Assembly: GCF_000807855.2 (NCBI RefSeq)
Contig: NZ_JRYR02000001.1
Location: forward strand, 3,601,746-3,657,692
Length of the DNA stretch: 55,947 nucleotides
Direction: 5' to 3'
Source of the DNA: Flammeovirga pacifica
Lineage (GTDB): Bacteria > Bacteroidota > Bacteroidia > Cytophagales > Flammeovirgaceae
A program made the position numbers and the translations under genes. Under the pieces are notes generated by a model that was not told the origin of the DNA, did not search any database, and saw only the letters and a program-made list of their open reading frames with translations. Shown one piece after another: positions 9,417 to 18,513 of the stretch (the first letter of the stretch is position 1; each line of letters opens with the position of its first letter).

Positions 9417-10388
9417 ATGCAGCTTAATAAAGTACTAATAAAAACTTTTGTCTTAGGACTTACACTTTTCTCTTTGAATATCTTTGGGCAGCAAGATCCT
9501 CAATTTACTCAGTATATGTTTTCCAAGCCGTTTCATAATCCAGCTGCGGTAGGTATGACATCCTCTGATGCTGAAGCTCTATTAATTCATAGAACACAAT
9601 GGTTAGGTTATGAAGGGACATTTGATAATGATGGAACCTTGAATACTCAATTATTTTCAATTAATGCTCCAATTGCATCTAAAAGACTTGGCGTCGGGTT
9701 TCATGTAATCAATGATGATGTAGGGCTTATGAGTAATTTAGAAGCCCAAGTATCCGTGTCTTATTTTGTGCCCCTTAAAAAAGGAACTTTATCTTTTGGT
9801 GTTCGAGGAGGTGTATATGATCGGTCAATCAATAATGAAAGACTCAGGTTTGTAAATGATAATGATCCTTTCTTTACTCCAGGTTTGAACTTGAATTCTA
9901 TTGTTCCGGATATTTCGGCTGGTATTTACTTTCAACATGAAAGATTATATGCTGGTTTAGCAGCAAAACATTTATTGCCTTCTGAATTTATCGGTGGAAA
10001 TGAAAGTGTTTTTTCTGCATTACAAATGTCTTTCAATGGTATGTTTGGGATGTCTTTTGATGTTACTAACAAGATCTCTCTCGAACCTTCTGTTTTGGTT
10101 AAGTCTGATTTAAGTACTTTCACTTTTGATGCAAATTTAATAGCGAACCTAGAAGAATGGGTATATGTTGGAGCAGGAATGAGGGAAATAGAATCAATGA
10201 ATATCTTAGCGGGAGTCCGTTTATTGAAGTCTAGAAAGCTTCATATAGGCTATGCATTTGATTATACTTTAAGAGATCAAGTAGCAAAGGCACCTACCTC
10301 ACATGAAATATTACTTTCTTTTGGATTTAATTCTTTTGGTTCAAAAACCCCTTCTGCGATACGTACTCCTAGATATAGACATGATTAA
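9417..10388 (+). CDS. porP: Type IX secretion membrane protein, PorP/SprF family
   Basis: Outer-membrane beta-barrel of 323 aa with a signal peptide ending near residue 24 (NIFGQ). It has the hallmark QQDPQFTQYMFSKPFHNPAAVG opening, which defines the PorP/SprF family (split here: QQDPQFTQYM, then FSKPFHNPAAVG), and the later YAGLAAKHLLPSEF segment. The family helps the type IX secretion system dock or anchor exported proteins. It lies immediately upstream of gldK in the same orientation, the porP-K-L-M-N order known from Porphyromonas, so PorP is preferred to SprF. A short CCCTTTT/AAAAGGG hairpin lies at about 9357-9375, in its upstream region. Confidence 0.92.
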   Translation: MQLNKVLIKTFVLGLTLFSLNIFGQQDPQFTQYMFSKPFHNPAAVGMTSSDAEALLIHRTQWLGYEGTFDNDGTLNTQLFSINAPIASKRLGVGFHVINDDVGLMSNLEAQVSVSYFVPLKKGTLSFGVRGGVYDRSINNERLRFVNDNDPFFTPGLNLNSIVPDISAGIYFQHERLYAGLAAKHLLPSEFIGGNESVFSALQMSFNGMFGMSFDVTNKISLEPSVLVKSDLSTFTFDANLIANLEEWVYVGAGMREIESMNILAGVRLLKSRKLHIGYAFDYTLRDQVAKAPTSHEILLSFGFNSFGSKTPSAIRTPRYRHD

Positions 10389-10549
10389 GACATGATAATA
10401 TTTATATATTTTTAATTTTTTTTTGAGAATTCTCCTTTTTGGAATCTTTTTTGTTTTGTTACCGGTATCTATGATCGAGTTAAACTTTATTAACTGTCAA
10501 TCAGATCAAGATAGAAAACAATAAATCCAAGTAGGAGAATTTTTAGTAT

Positions 10550-11602
10550 ATGAAAAGCTTGTCATTAAAAAGGCTTACGGGAATGTTAAGCATTATGGCT
10601 GTCCTTACTCAGAGTTGCGGTGGAGGCGGCCCTTTCGGAGGCGGAGGTGATTCTGATCAAGGAGAACTTACTGGCTCATTAGACCGTCCTGAGTGGGATG
10701 CGCAAGTTATACCATTAGGTATGACGAACGTTCCTGGTGGTACTTTCCACATGGGACAGGCAGATGAAGACATCACTTATTCGATGATCAACATGAATAA
10801 ACAAGTTACTATTAGTGGCTTCTTTATGGATGAAACTGAGATTACGAATAATGAGTATCGTCAATTTATAGAAGGAATGGAAGCGGAGTCTGATACCAGC
10901 GCGGATTGGACATTCGAACAAATTCAAGAAGAATTAAGACCAGATACAACGGTTTGGGAAAAAGATTTCTCATACCACATGGGTGAACCAATGCAAGATT
11001 ATTATTATTCACATCCTGCATTTGATGAGTATCCAGTAGTAGGTGTTACAAGAAGAGCAGCAGTAGAATTCTGTTCTTGGAGAACAAGACACCTGAATAG
11101 CTACAGAATCGAACAAGGCCAAGCAGAGCTTCCAGCTTTCAGATTACCAACTGAAGCAGAATGGGAATATGCTGCAAGAGGTGGTCTTGATATGGCGAAA
11201 TACCCATGGGGTGGTCCGTATGTAAGAAATGGTAAAGGTTGTGCATTGGCAAACTTTAAACCAGGTAGAGGTAACTATTACGATGATGGGTATTCTTACA
11301 CATCACCAGTAGGTGCTTATTTCCCTAATGGTTTTGGTTTATATGATATGTCGGGTAATGTTGCAGAATGGTGCGATGACGCCTATAACCCAGCTGGCTA
11401 TCCGATTGTTTGGGACTTAAACCCAACATACACAGATCCTAACGAGCCTAAAAAGATTGTAAGAGGTGGTTCTTGGAAAGATATCCCTTATTACATTCAA
11501 ACAGGAACAAGATCATACGAGTTTGAAACACAAGCGAGATCATATATTGGTTTCCGTTGTGCAATGATCAACTTGGGTAGATCTTCAGGATTTGATTTTT
11601 AA
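10550..11602 (+). CDS. gldK: Gliding motility/type IX secretion lipoprotein GldK
   Basis: Outer-membrane lipoprotein of 350 aa with the formylglycine-generating-enzyme (SUMF1) fold that forms the periplasmic ring with GldN. The lipobox is LTQSC with Cys23, followed by a Gly-rich stretch (residues 24-33). Fold landmarks include FRLPTEAEWEYAARGG near 200, GNVAEWCDDAYNP near 273 and VRGGSWKD near 305. GldK is a structural member of this fold and is not known to be an active sulfatase modifier. It sits 161 bp after porP and 84 bp before gldL. Confidence 0.96.
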   Translation: MKSLSLKRLTGMLSIMAVLTQSCGGGGPFGGGGDSDQGELTGSLDRPEWDAQVIPLGMTNVPGGTFHMGQADEDITYSMINMNKQVTISGFFMDETEITNNEYRQFIEGMEAESDTSADWTFEQIQEELRPDTTVWEKDFSYHMGEPMQDYYYSHPAFDEYPVVGVTRRAAVEFCSWRTRHLNSYRIEQGQAELPAFRLPTEAEWEYAARGGLDMAKYPWGGPYVRNGKGCALANFKPGRGNYYDDGYSYTSPVGAYFPNGFGLYDMSGNVAEWCDDAYNPAGYPIVWDLNPTYTDPNEPKKIVRGGSWKDIPYYIQTGTRSYEFETQARSYIGFRCAMINLGRSSGFDF

Positions 11603-11686
11603 GTAATTTATTAAATGTTTAGTTGCCAAAATTGGTTATCAACATTATCGTAACACATCAATTAGAAAATTTTTAAGCAGACAGAA

Positions 11687-12505
11687 ATGAGCCATTTTCA
11701 CGAAACGGGTAGACAGAAGTTCTACAGAGTATATGCTCCAATCTTAACAAACCTAGGAGCCGCAGTCGTAATTATTGGAGCCATGTTCAAAATTCTTCAC
11801 CTTCCAAACGGTGGACCAATTCTAGCAGCAGGTCTGATTACAGAGGCATTTTTATTCTTCATTGGTGCATTTGCTCCAGCAGCTCCTCCAGAGAAGCATT
11901 ATGATTGGGAATTAGTTTATCCAGAATTAACTAGTGGTGAAGCTGCAGCTCCTAAAAAAGTGAAGAAAGCTGATCCATCGAAAGAATTAGCTGCACTAGG
12001 TGCAATGGACAAATTATTAGCAGACGCAAAATTAACTCCAGAAGTATTCAAAAACTTTGGATCTGGTATGGAGAATTTGAATAAATCAGTAGGTCAAATG
12101 AAATCTGTAGCTAGCGTTGCAGGTGCTTCAGATGAATACTCAAGAAGCTTACAAGTAGCTACTAAATCTATGGGTGATTTGAACAAGTCGTTCTCTACTA
12201 CAGTTACAGCAATGAAAACTATGGAAGGAACTGCTGCTGATTCGAAAGCTCACCAAGCTCAAGTTCAAGCTATCACTAAGAACTTAGGTGCGTTAAATGC
12301 AGTTTATGAAATGGAATTGAAAGATGCGAATAACCATCTTAAAACAATCAATAAATTCCATGGTAATTTAGCGAACGCTGTTCAAAGTATGGACGAAGCA
12401 TCTAAAGAAGCTTCTAAGTTCAAAACGCAAATGTCTACATTGACAACAAACTTAACTCAGTTGAACAATGTTTATGGTAAAATGCTAACTGCTATGAAAG
12501 GCTAA
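11687..12505 (+). CDS. gldL: Gliding motility/type IX secretion inner-membrane motor protein GldL
   Basis: GldL forms the pentameric stator-like part of the proton-driven GldLM motor. The 272-aa protein has two N-terminal transmembrane helices (about 17-34 and 45-63) joined by FKILHLPNG. A conserved membrane glutamate (Glu53, in ITEAFLFF) is expected to take part in proton coupling. The long cytoplasmic tail is helical and rich in Ala, Lys and Ser, with repeated Met-Gly/Leu-Asn heptads (about 95-270). gldM follows 51 bp later. Confidence 0.95.
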   Translation: MSHFHETGRQKFYRVYAPILTNLGAAVVIIGAMFKILHLPNGGPILAAGLITEAFLFFIGAFAPAAPPEKHYDWELVYPELTSGEAAAPKKVKKADPSKELAALGAMDKLLADAKLTPEVFKNFGSGMENLNKSVGQMKSVASVAGASDEYSRSLQVATKSMGDLNKSFSTTVTAMKTMEGTAADSKAHQAQVQAITKNLGALNAVYEMELKDANNHLKTINKFHGNLANAVQSMDEASKEASKFKTQMSTLTTNLTQLNNVYGKMLTAMKG

Positions 12506-12556
12506 ATTAGTCTTTCAAAAGATGTCTAATTTTAACACAATAATCTAAAAAGACTA

Positions 12557-14167
12557 ATGGCAGGAGGTAAGGAAACACCAAGACAACGGATGATAGGCCT
12601 AATGTACCTAGTACTAATGGCCATGCTCGCGTTGAACGTAAGTAATACGGTACTAGATAAATTTATTGATATCGAAAAGTCTCTTGAAGAAGCTAACAAA
12701 GTGAAAGTTCAAGAGAATGATAGACAATTACATTCTATCGAAGAAGCCGTTAAGAAAAAGAATAATGCAATCACTCAAGAAGCACTTAAAGAAGCAACTG
12801 CTTTAAGAGCGGAAACGATCAAAGTAACAGATTTAATTGAAGATCTTAAAAAAGAGATCATTAAGGTATCTGGTGGTATAGAAGATGGGGATTTAAAGGG
12901 TAAAAGTGATACTCAAATTCCTGCTGAAATCATGATCGGAGTTGAAGGTGCAAAGAAAAAAGGTAAAGCATACGATTTAGAGAAGAAGTTGAATGAGCTA
13001 GCAAAGCATTACGATACTGTAGCTGCTAAATTCGACACTTCGAAAACTTGGAGACCTATCGGTAAATTAGCAAAACCGGCAAAAGAAATGCCTCAATATG
13101 CTAAAGATAAGGACAACAAAAATAAAGATTATGCTCAAATCCAATTCGAAGATACTCCTGTAGCTGCAGCATTAGCTGTATTGACAGAGGTACAATCTGA
13201 GGTATTACAAGCTGAAACAAAAGTATTGAAAGTATTAAATGATCGTGTTGGCGGTCGTGTAGTTTTCGATAAAATTGTTGCAGTGGTTAAACCAACTTCG
13301 AAATATGTAGCAGCTGGTCTTGATTATGAAGCTGAAATGTTTATTGCAGCATCATCTACAGCGGCTAAGCCAAGAATGAAACAGAACGGAAGTGATATTA
13401 AAGTGGAAGCAGGTATTGGTACTATAAAGTTCCCTGCTAAACCAGTTAAATATGATAAAAACGGACGCTCTACTCAAACTTGGAAAGGAGAGATTACTTA
13501 TACTACTCCTTTCGGTGATACTACATTATTAGTAGAAGAGGAATATGTGGTTGTTAGACCTACTATTTCTGTGAACTCAGCAACTGTAAACGCTCTTTAT
13601 AGAAACGTTGCAAACAAATTGGTAGTTGATGTTCCAGCTTTAGGTGAGTCATATAGCCCTAGATTCTCAGGTACTAATGCTAAAGTAATGGGTAAAGGTA
13701 AAACAGCTACTATTATCCCTACTCAAAAAGCAAAATCTGTAGTATTAACTGTAACTAGTGGTGGAAATAAAATTGGTACTAAATCGTTCAAAACACGTGG
13801 TGTACCAAAACCAACTATCCAATTCCCAGGTGTGGACATGAAAAAAGGTATCTCTCGTAAAACTTCTAAATTACGTGTTGTACCAGTTCCAGATTCTGAA
13901 TTTAAAGCTGCTCTTCCAGACGAAGCGAATTATCGTGTAGTAGATTGGGAAGTAACTGTTGCATTTGGTACTAAGCCAATCGGTAGACCTAAACGTATTA
14001 CTGGTGGTAACCAAAGCATGGATATTGGACAATTATTAAGAAACGCTCCTAAAACAGAAGGTGTTCGTATTGTAATTGACGTTAAAAAAGTAGTTCGTAA
14101 AAACTCACAAGGAAATACTGAAGTTGTTTCTGGTGTAGGTGGAATTACTACAATTGCAGTGAACTAA
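12557..14167 (+). CDS. gldM: Gliding motility/type IX secretion protein GldM
   Basis: GldM dimers span the periplasm and transmit motor torque from GldL to the GldKN ring. The 536-aa protein has a short cytoplasmic start and one transmembrane helix (about residues 11-29, RMIGLMYLVLMAMLALNVSN). A helical domain runs to about 230, and beta-sandwich D2-D4 domains extend to the C-terminus. Length and helix placement match the family. It lies 51 bp after gldL and 15 bp before gldN, so it is translationally close to both. Confidence 0.96.
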   Translation: MAGGKETPRQRMIGLMYLVLMAMLALNVSNTVLDKFIDIEKSLEEANKVKVQENDRQLHSIEEAVKKKNNAITQEALKEATALRAETIKVTDLIEDLKKEIIKVSGGIEDGDLKGKSDTQIPAEIMIGVEGAKKKGKAYDLEKKLNELAKHYDTVAAKFDTSKTWRPIGKLAKPAKEMPQYAKDKDNKNKDYAQIQFEDTPVAAALAVLTEVQSEVLQAETKVLKVLNDRVGGRVVFDKIVAVVKPTSKYVAAGLDYEAEMFIAASSTAAKPRMKQNGSDIKVEAGIGTIKFPAKPVKYDKNGRSTQTWKGEITYTTPFGDTTLLVEEEYVVVRPTISVNSATVNALYRNVANKLVVDVPALGESYSPRFSGTNAKVMGKGKTATIIPTQKAKSVVLTVTSGGNKIGTKSFKTRGVPKPTIQFPGVDMKKGISRKTSKLRVVPVPDSEFKAALPDEANYRVVDWEVTVAFGTKPIGRPKRITGGNQSMDIGQLLRNAPKTEGVRIVIDVKKVVRKNSQGNTEVVSGVGGITTIAVN

Positions 14168-14182
14168 GAAGAATTTATTATT

Positions 14183-15073
14183 ATGAAAAGTCTAAGAGGA
14201 ATACTTTTACTAGCACTTACAGTAGTTGCTAGTATGGCTTACGCTCAGGAGATTGATGAGAGTGAATGGAATAAGCACTCTGTGAGACCTGTTCGTAATG
14301 CAGACATTATGTTTAAAAGAACAGTATGGTACAGAGTTAACCTAAACGACAAGATCAATCAACCATTTTTTGCTAAAAATAGATGGTTACCTAAGTTAAT
14401 GATCGATGCCGTAAAGAGTAGTTTACTTAGACCATATGAAAATGATTCTTTGAAAAAGCGTCTTACTATCGACGAATTCAAAGAGCGTGTTAAGAAGCCT
14501 AATCTAGGTGGTGACTCAGGCGGCGGTGACGACTGGGGCGGCGGCGACGATTGGGGCGGCGGCGGCGACAGCGGTGGCGGCTGGGGAGACTCAGGCGATA
14601 GCTGGGGCGGCGGTTCTGGCGGAGGCGCTGGTGCAGTAGCTGCTTCTTCTGATGAAGTTTATCCTGAAGACATCTATTTGATGGATGTTAAGATAGACAT
14701 CTTGTTTGACCGTAGAAGAGGTAAGTGGATTCATGACTTACAAGTGTTGACACTAGTTCTTCCTGCAGAAAACAATGGTGGTACTTTGGAAAGACAAGTT
14801 GCTTCTTTCTCATACAAAGAAGTAGTTGAAAACCTTTTCAAAGAAAACAGAGACGCTCTTTGGTACAATGATAGAAACTTAGCAGAAAGTAAAAACCTTT
14901 CTGATGCTTTTGATCTATTATTACATGAAGGTAAAATCACTAAATACACTAATACACAAGATAAAGATATTGCTTTATTGTATGGTGACGCAAAAGGTGA
15001 TATTGCTTTAATGAAAGGTTTAGAATACAAATATGATCTTGTAGAGTTTGAATCAGACCTTTGGTCAAACTAA
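14183..15073 (+). CDS. gldN: Gliding motility/type IX secretion protein GldN with Gly/Asp/Trp-rich insert
   Basis: A 296-aa periplasmic partner of GldK in the type IX secretion ring. It has a signal peptide (residues 1-21, ending AYAQ), the family core FKRTVWYRVNLNDKINQPFF near 44-63, and the later YPEDIYLMDVKIDILFDRR segment. Between them, residues about 109-156 (nt 14507-14650) form a low-complexity insert of Gly, Asp, Trp and Ser with repeated GGDDWGG units, much more GC-rich than the gene around it. The reading frame stays open. The insert is probably a surface-exposed flexible loop. A terminator with a UUCG tetraloop follows. Confidence 0.94.
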   Translation: MKSLRGILLLALTVVASMAYAQEIDESEWNKHSVRPVRNADIMFKRTVWYRVNLNDKINQPFFAKNRWLPKLMIDAVKSSLLRPYENDSLKKRLTIDEFKERVKKPNLGGDSGGGDDWGGGDDWGGGGDSGGGWGDSGDSWGGGSGGGAGAVAASSDEVYPEDIYLMDVKIDILFDRRRGKWIHDLQVLTLVLPAENNGGTLERQVASFSYKEVVENLFKENRDALWYNDRNLAESKNLSDAFDLLLHEGKITKYTNTQDKDIALLYGDAKGDIALMKGLEYKYDLVEFESDLWSN

Positions 15074-15096
15074 TTCTATAAGAACCTTATATTAAA

Positions 15097-15122
15097 AGAC
15101 CTCTTACTTCGGTAAGAGGTCT
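15097..15122 (+). terminator. Intrinsic terminator of the porP-gldKLMN operon
   Basis: An 11-bp stem (AGACCTCTTAC with its complement) is capped by the extra-stable C(UUCG)G tetraloop and followed by seven T residues. Confidence 0.94.
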
Positions 15123-15469
15123 TTTTTTGTGTATTGAAATATATATGGTTCAAGGATATATAATGACTCTAAATTTTTTATAGAATGAAAGATGTAATGG
15201 CTATTAAACCTAGAAATGATGAAAAGCGTCTTTTAAGTAATTAATAGCTGATAATATTTTCTTGGACTATATTTTATTATGGTAAACTTATGTCCAAAAT
15301 AACGCATTATAAGTAGTGGTTTTATGATATTTTTCAGTAGTCTTTAATATAGAGTTTAAGTTCTTTTAATTTTATTACTATACGTGATAGAATTGAGGTA
15401 CTATTAAATTGTAAGGCATGTAAAGTCGCGATGGATTATTGTTTTTCAAACAAATTGTTCATAAAAAAA
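15123..15469. other. Gene-poor intergenic stretch
   Basis: Between the gldN and tsf terminators I see no convincing gene. A 19-codon ATG ORF at about 15184-15243 lacks any support. A 6-bp inverted repeat TTGGAC...GTCCAA lies around 15263-15298. The stretch is AT-rich and separates two convergent operons. Confidence 0.6.
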
Positions 15470-15497
15470 TGGTTACCCTAAATAAATAGGATAACCA
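15470..15497 (-). terminator. Intrinsic terminator after tsf
   Basis: The stem pairs TGGTTACCCT with AGGATAACCA (one wobble pair), has an 8-nt loop, and is followed on the minus strand by seven U residues. It ends the rplM-rpsI-rpsB-tsf transcript. Confidence 0.85.
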
Positions 15498-15529
15498 CTT
15501 CTATATAATTAATTCCTTATGGAATAAAA

Positions 15530-16360
15530 TTATTTACCAGTTGAAACTCTGTTGAATGATTTTACAACCATTCCAGATTTTACGCTACCTACGTAAGCTT
15601 TCACCGATTGGCTAGGCTCTTTTACGTAAGCTTGCTCAAGAAGAGTATTCTCTTTTAAGAATTTCTTCACATAACCTTCAGCAATACGCTCTAGGATATG
15701 ATCAGGCTTACCTTCTTGACGTGCACGCTCAACACCGATTTCTTTTTCTTTTGCGATAACTGCAGGATCTACATCGTCAGCAGATAAAGCTAATGGACGC
15801 ATAGCAGCAACTTGCATACCTACGTTTCTACCAGCTTCTAATACAGCTTCGTCAGCAGCTTCAGAAAGTTCGATTAATACTGCGATAGATGAACCGTGCT
15901 TGTAAGCAGCAACAGCAGCACCATCAACGTTAGCATAACCAGAAATTTCCATTTTCTCGCCCATTTTAGCAGTCAATGCAGTGATAAGCTCAGTAGCAGC
16001 TTCACCGTTTACTGTTAAAGCAAGAACTTCTTCAGCAGTCTTAGCGTCTGCAGCAACAGCCGCATCCAATAAACTTTGACCTAAAGCAATGAATTCTTCG
16101 TTTACAGATACAGGCTCAGTTTCGCAAGCGAAAGCTAAAGCAACTGATTTAGAGTTGTCGTCGCTAGACCAAACGAATACTTGACCTTCAGTAGTTTCTC
16201 TGTCAGCTCTTTTTGCTGCCAATTTTTGACCTTTTTTACGAAGGATTTCAACTGCTTTTTCCAAGTCACCTTCAGCTTCTGAAAGTGCTTTTTTACAGTC
16301 CATCATACCCGCACCAGTCATAGTACGAAGCTTTTTTACGTCTTGTGCTGTGATAGCCAT
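15530..16360 (-). CDS. tsf: Translation elongation factor Ts
   Basis: Guanine-nucleotide exchange factor for EF-Tu, 276 aa from the chosen ATG at 16360. The frame stays open 10 codons further upstream, but MAITAQDVKKLR is the normal family start, and AAGAG lies just before it. The N-terminal UBA-like domain contains the TDF-type contact region, with LRTMTGAGMMDCKKAL at about 10-25. Two core dimerisation subdomains follow, ending with HILERIAEGYVKKFLKE near 225-245. It is the last gene of the ribosomal operon. Confidence 0.97.
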   Translation of the reverse strand: MAITAQDVKKLRTMTGAGMMDCKKALSEAEGDLEKAVEILRKKGQKLAAKRADRETTEGQVFVWSSDDNSKSVALAFACETEPVSVNEEFIALGQSLLDAAVAADAKTAEEVLALTVNGEAATELITALTAKMGEKMEISGYANVDGAAVAAYKHGSSIAVLIELSEAADEAVLEAGRNVGMQVAAMRPLALSADDVDPAVIAKEKEIGVERARQEGKPDHILERIAEGYVKKFLKENTLLEQAYVKEPSQSVKAYVGSVKSGMVVKSFNRVSTGK

Positions 16361-16423
16361 CTCTTTATGATTTAAAAGATAGTTAAACAATTGGTAGGGA
16401 TACTACCTTAAATTTATACGAAC

Positions 16424-16455
16424 AAACCCGCAAGGTACAAGTACGATGCGGGTTT
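16424..16455 (-). promoter_or_regulatory. Hairpin in the leader between the 61-aa gene and tsf
   Basis: AAACCCGCA at 16424-16432 pairs with TGCGGGTTT at 16447-16455. On the minus strand the stem is followed by only a weak U-rich stretch (GTTTGTTC), so it could be a leaky terminator, a processing site or a tsf leader structure. It lies 64 nt upstream of the tsf start. Confidence 0.6.
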
Positions 16456-16478
16456 GGTTAAAACCCAAATAAGTAAAC

Positions 16479-16664
16479 TTATTTAGAAGCTTTTCTTGTA
16501 GCTAAACCTTCTTTAACTTTAGCTTTAACTTCAGCCATCTCTGTACGGATAGCCTCAAGAGCTGCAGCGTCGCGGTCTGCTTTCTTTTGCTTGAAGATAT
16601 CGCCTTGCTTCACTTTTAAATCGTGAAGTTTAGCTTCAAGCTCTTTGATATCTTTAATATCCAT
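16479..16664 (-). CDS. Small basic coiled-coil protein between rpsB and tsf
   Basis: A 61-aa ORF starting at the ATG at 16664 (an in-frame TTG lies three codons upstream). It is Lys, Ala and Glu rich, with heptad-like spacing over nearly its whole length (IKELEAKLHDLKVKQGD, then EMAEVKAKVKEG). It is calculated to be basic and helical, without a signal or membrane segment. Its place inside the rpsB-tsf ribosomal operon and its size suggest a ribosome- or RNA-associated small protein. It faintly resembles the helical hairpin of uL29, but I do not claim homology. I do not recognise a named family. Confidence 0.7.
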   Translation of the reverse strand: MDIKDIKELEAKLHDLKVKQGDIFKQKKADRDAAALEAIRTEMAEVKAKVKEGLATRKASK

Positions 16665-16698
16665 TTTATTCAAAATTTAAAGGTAAACGAGATAAGAA

Positions 16699-17460
16699 TT
16701 ACTCATTAGAAGCTTCGTCAGCCGCTTTCTTTTCTGCTTCAGCAGCAGCAGATGCAGCCTCGTCACGCTCTTTCTTACGCTCGCCAATTCCTTCTTCGAT
16801 TGCAGAACCTACAGCACCCATAATAGCACTAACAGATTTGAATGCATCGTCATTTGCAGGGATAACGAAATCAACACCTTCAGGGTTTGAGTTCGTATCT
16901 ACCATTGCAAATACAGGAATACCCAATTTTTGAGCTTCTTTTACAGCGATAGACTCACGCTTCACATCAATGATAAATAATGCAGCAGGAAGACGAGTTT
17001 GGTCAGCAATACCACCCAATACTCTTTCTAACTTCTCACGCTCACGTTGCATCATAAGACGCTCACGCTTTGCAAGAGATGCATACTCTTCAGACTTCAT
17101 CAATTTGTCAATCGATGTCATTTTTTTCAATGACTTACGAACAGTTTGGAAGTTAGTTAACATACCACCTAACCAACGTTCTGTAACGAAAGGCATTTTT
17201 AGTCTTGCCGCTTCTTCAGCAACGATGTCTTTTGCTTGTTTTTTAGTAGCAACAAACATCACCTTACGACCAGACTTTACAATATTTTTCAACGCATTTT
17301 GAGCTTGCTCTAATGCTGTTTTTGTTTTGTTCAGGTCAATGATGTGGATACCATTGCGCTCCATGAAGATGTAAGGAGCCATCTTTGGATTCCACTTTCT
17401 GGTCAAGTGACCAAAGTGAACGCCTGCGTCAAGCAGTTCTTTATATTCTAAATTTTTCAT
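16699..17460 (-). CDS. rpsB: 30S ribosomal protein S2
   Basis: Small-subunit protein uS2, 253 aa from the ATG at 17460. The frame remains open 30 codons further up, but MKNLEYKELLDAGVHFGHLTRKWNPKM is where the family begins (split here: MKNLEYKELLDAGVHFG, then HLTRKWNPKM). Other landmarks are FVTERWLGGMLTNFQT and ALFIIDVKRESIAVKEA. The C-terminus ends in an acidic/Ala-rich tail. It follows rpsI in the operon with about 100 nt between them, and the 61-aa gene follows it after a 34-nt gap. Confidence 0.98.
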   Translation of the reverse strand: MKNLEYKELLDAGVHFGHLTRKWNPKMAPYIFMERNGIHIIDLNKTKTALEQAQNALKNIVKSGRKVMFVATKKQAKDIVAEEAARLKMPFVTERWLGGMLTNFQTVRKSLKKMTSIDKLMKSEEYASLAKRERLMMQREREKLERVLGGIADQTRLPAALFIIDVKRESIAVKEAQKLGIPVFAMVDTNSNPEGVDFVIPANDDAFKSVSAIMGAVGSAIEEGIGERKKERDEAASAAAEAEKKAADEASNE

Positions 17461-17559
17461 TGTTCTAACAAGTAGATTGTTTTTGCAAAACGTATTTATG
17501 CAGCTCGGCTGATAGTCTTCTGAGAAGACCATCGATAGCCGGCAATACAAAATACTGGA

Positions 17560-17946
17560 TTAACGTTTCGAGAATTGGAATTTTCTTCTTGCTTTTCTGC
17601 GACCTGGCTTCTTTCTTTCCACCATACGAGGGTCACGAGTCAAGAAACCTTCCGGTTTCAATGTCAATCTGTGTTCTGCGTTGATTTCGCAAAGTGCTTT
17701 AGAGATTGCCAAACGAACTGCTTCAGCTTGTCCGTTGATACCACCACCTTGCACGTTTACGCTAATATCGTACTTGCCAGACTCATTAGTCAATTCTAAT
17801 GGTTGTTGCACTTTGATTTGCAAAACCTCAGATGGGAAATAATCACCAAACTCTCGTTTGTTGACAGTAATCTTTCCTTCACCTTGACCCAGGTAAATTC
17901 TTGCTACAGAAGTCTTTCTTCTGCCTGAAGTGTTAATTACTTCCAT
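17560..17946 (-). CDS. rpsI: 30S ribosomal protein S9
   Basis: Small-subunit protein uS9, 128 aa from the ATG at 17946; a GTG lies one codon upstream but the ATG is preferred. It shows NTSGRRKTSVARIYL near the start, the GGGINGQAEAVRLAISKAL core and the very basic C-terminal tail KKPGRRKARRKFQFSKR that reaches the P-site tRNA. It follows rplM after 12 nt, the usual L13-S9 pair. Confidence 0.98.
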   Translation of the reverse strand: MEVINTSGRRKTSVARIYLGQGEGKITVNKREFGDYFPSEVLQIKVQQPLELTNESGKYDISVNVQGGGINGQAEAVRLAISKALCEINAEHRLTLKPEGFLTRDPRMVERKKPGRRKARRKFQFSKR

Positions 17947-17958
17947 CACTTTTTTTTA

Positions 17959-18402
17959 TTAAAGTTCAATTTTCTTTGGTTGTTGAGCTTCGTGTTTGTG
18001 ATCGACACCTGCATATACATACAAGTTACGGTATAAATCACGACCTAAACGCCCTTTTGGCAACATGCCTTTAACTGCGTTCTCTACTAATCTAGTAGGG
18101 AATTTTGCTTTCATTTCAGTAGCAGTTCTTGATTTCAAACCGCCTGGGTAACCAGAGTAACGAAGGTATACTTTATCGTCCCACTTTTTACCTGAAAGCT
18201 TCACTTTTTCTGCATTGATAACAACGACGTTATCTCCACAGTCAACATTTGGTGTAAAGCTAGGCTTCTTCTTACCACGTAAGTACATGGCAATTTCAGT
18301 AGCCAAACGTCCCAATGTCTTACCTTCAGCATCGATCAAAACCCACTCTTTTTGAGCAGTAGCCTTGTTCACTGAAACAGTTTTGTAACTGAGTGTATCC
18401 AC
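17959..18402 (-). CDS. rplM: 50S ribosomal protein L13
   Basis: Large-subunit assembly protein uL13, 147 aa. Landmarks are [20 protein letters not shown] near residue 20 and the [21 protein letters not shown] segment near 113-133 (split here: [21 protein letters not shown]). It is the first gene of the operon rplM-rpsI-rpsB-ORF-tsf. A canonical promoter and a structured leader precede it, so autoregulation by one of the encoded proteins is plausible. Confidence 0.98.
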   Translation of the reverse strand: MDTLSYKTVSVNKATAQKEWVLIDAEGKTLGRLATEIAMYLRGKKKPSFTPNVDCGDNVVVINAEKVKLSGKKWDDKVYLRYSGYPGGLKSRTATEMKAKFPTRLVENAVKGMLPKGRLGRDLYRNLYVYAGVDHKHEAQQPKKIEL

Positions 18403-18428
18403 TGTATTGTACGTTTTATTAATTTAAA

Positions 18429-18508
18429 ACTTGAAGCATTTACGTTCCTGTAAAACAGCAAGTTGTAAATACTCCGACCTGAACACGCAAAACGGGTGAA
18501 CGTTTGCG
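18429..18508 (-). promoter_or_regulatory. Structured 5' leader of the rplM operon
   Basis: In the transcript, a first hairpin pairs CGCAAACG with CGTTTTGCG (18486-18508). A second, larger hairpin pairs ACTTG with CAAGT and TTTAC with GTAAA around a small loop (18429-18463). The leader is about 100 nt long between the promoter and the rplM start. Structured leaders bound by a ribosomal protein of the operon are well known in bacteria, so this is a candidate autoregulatory element. Confidence 0.6.
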
Positions 18509-18513
18509 ACGGG

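Noticed and set aside
15184-15243. 19-codon ATG ORF in the gldN-tsf gap
   Set aside because: No ribosome site, membrane segment or repeat; chance ORF.
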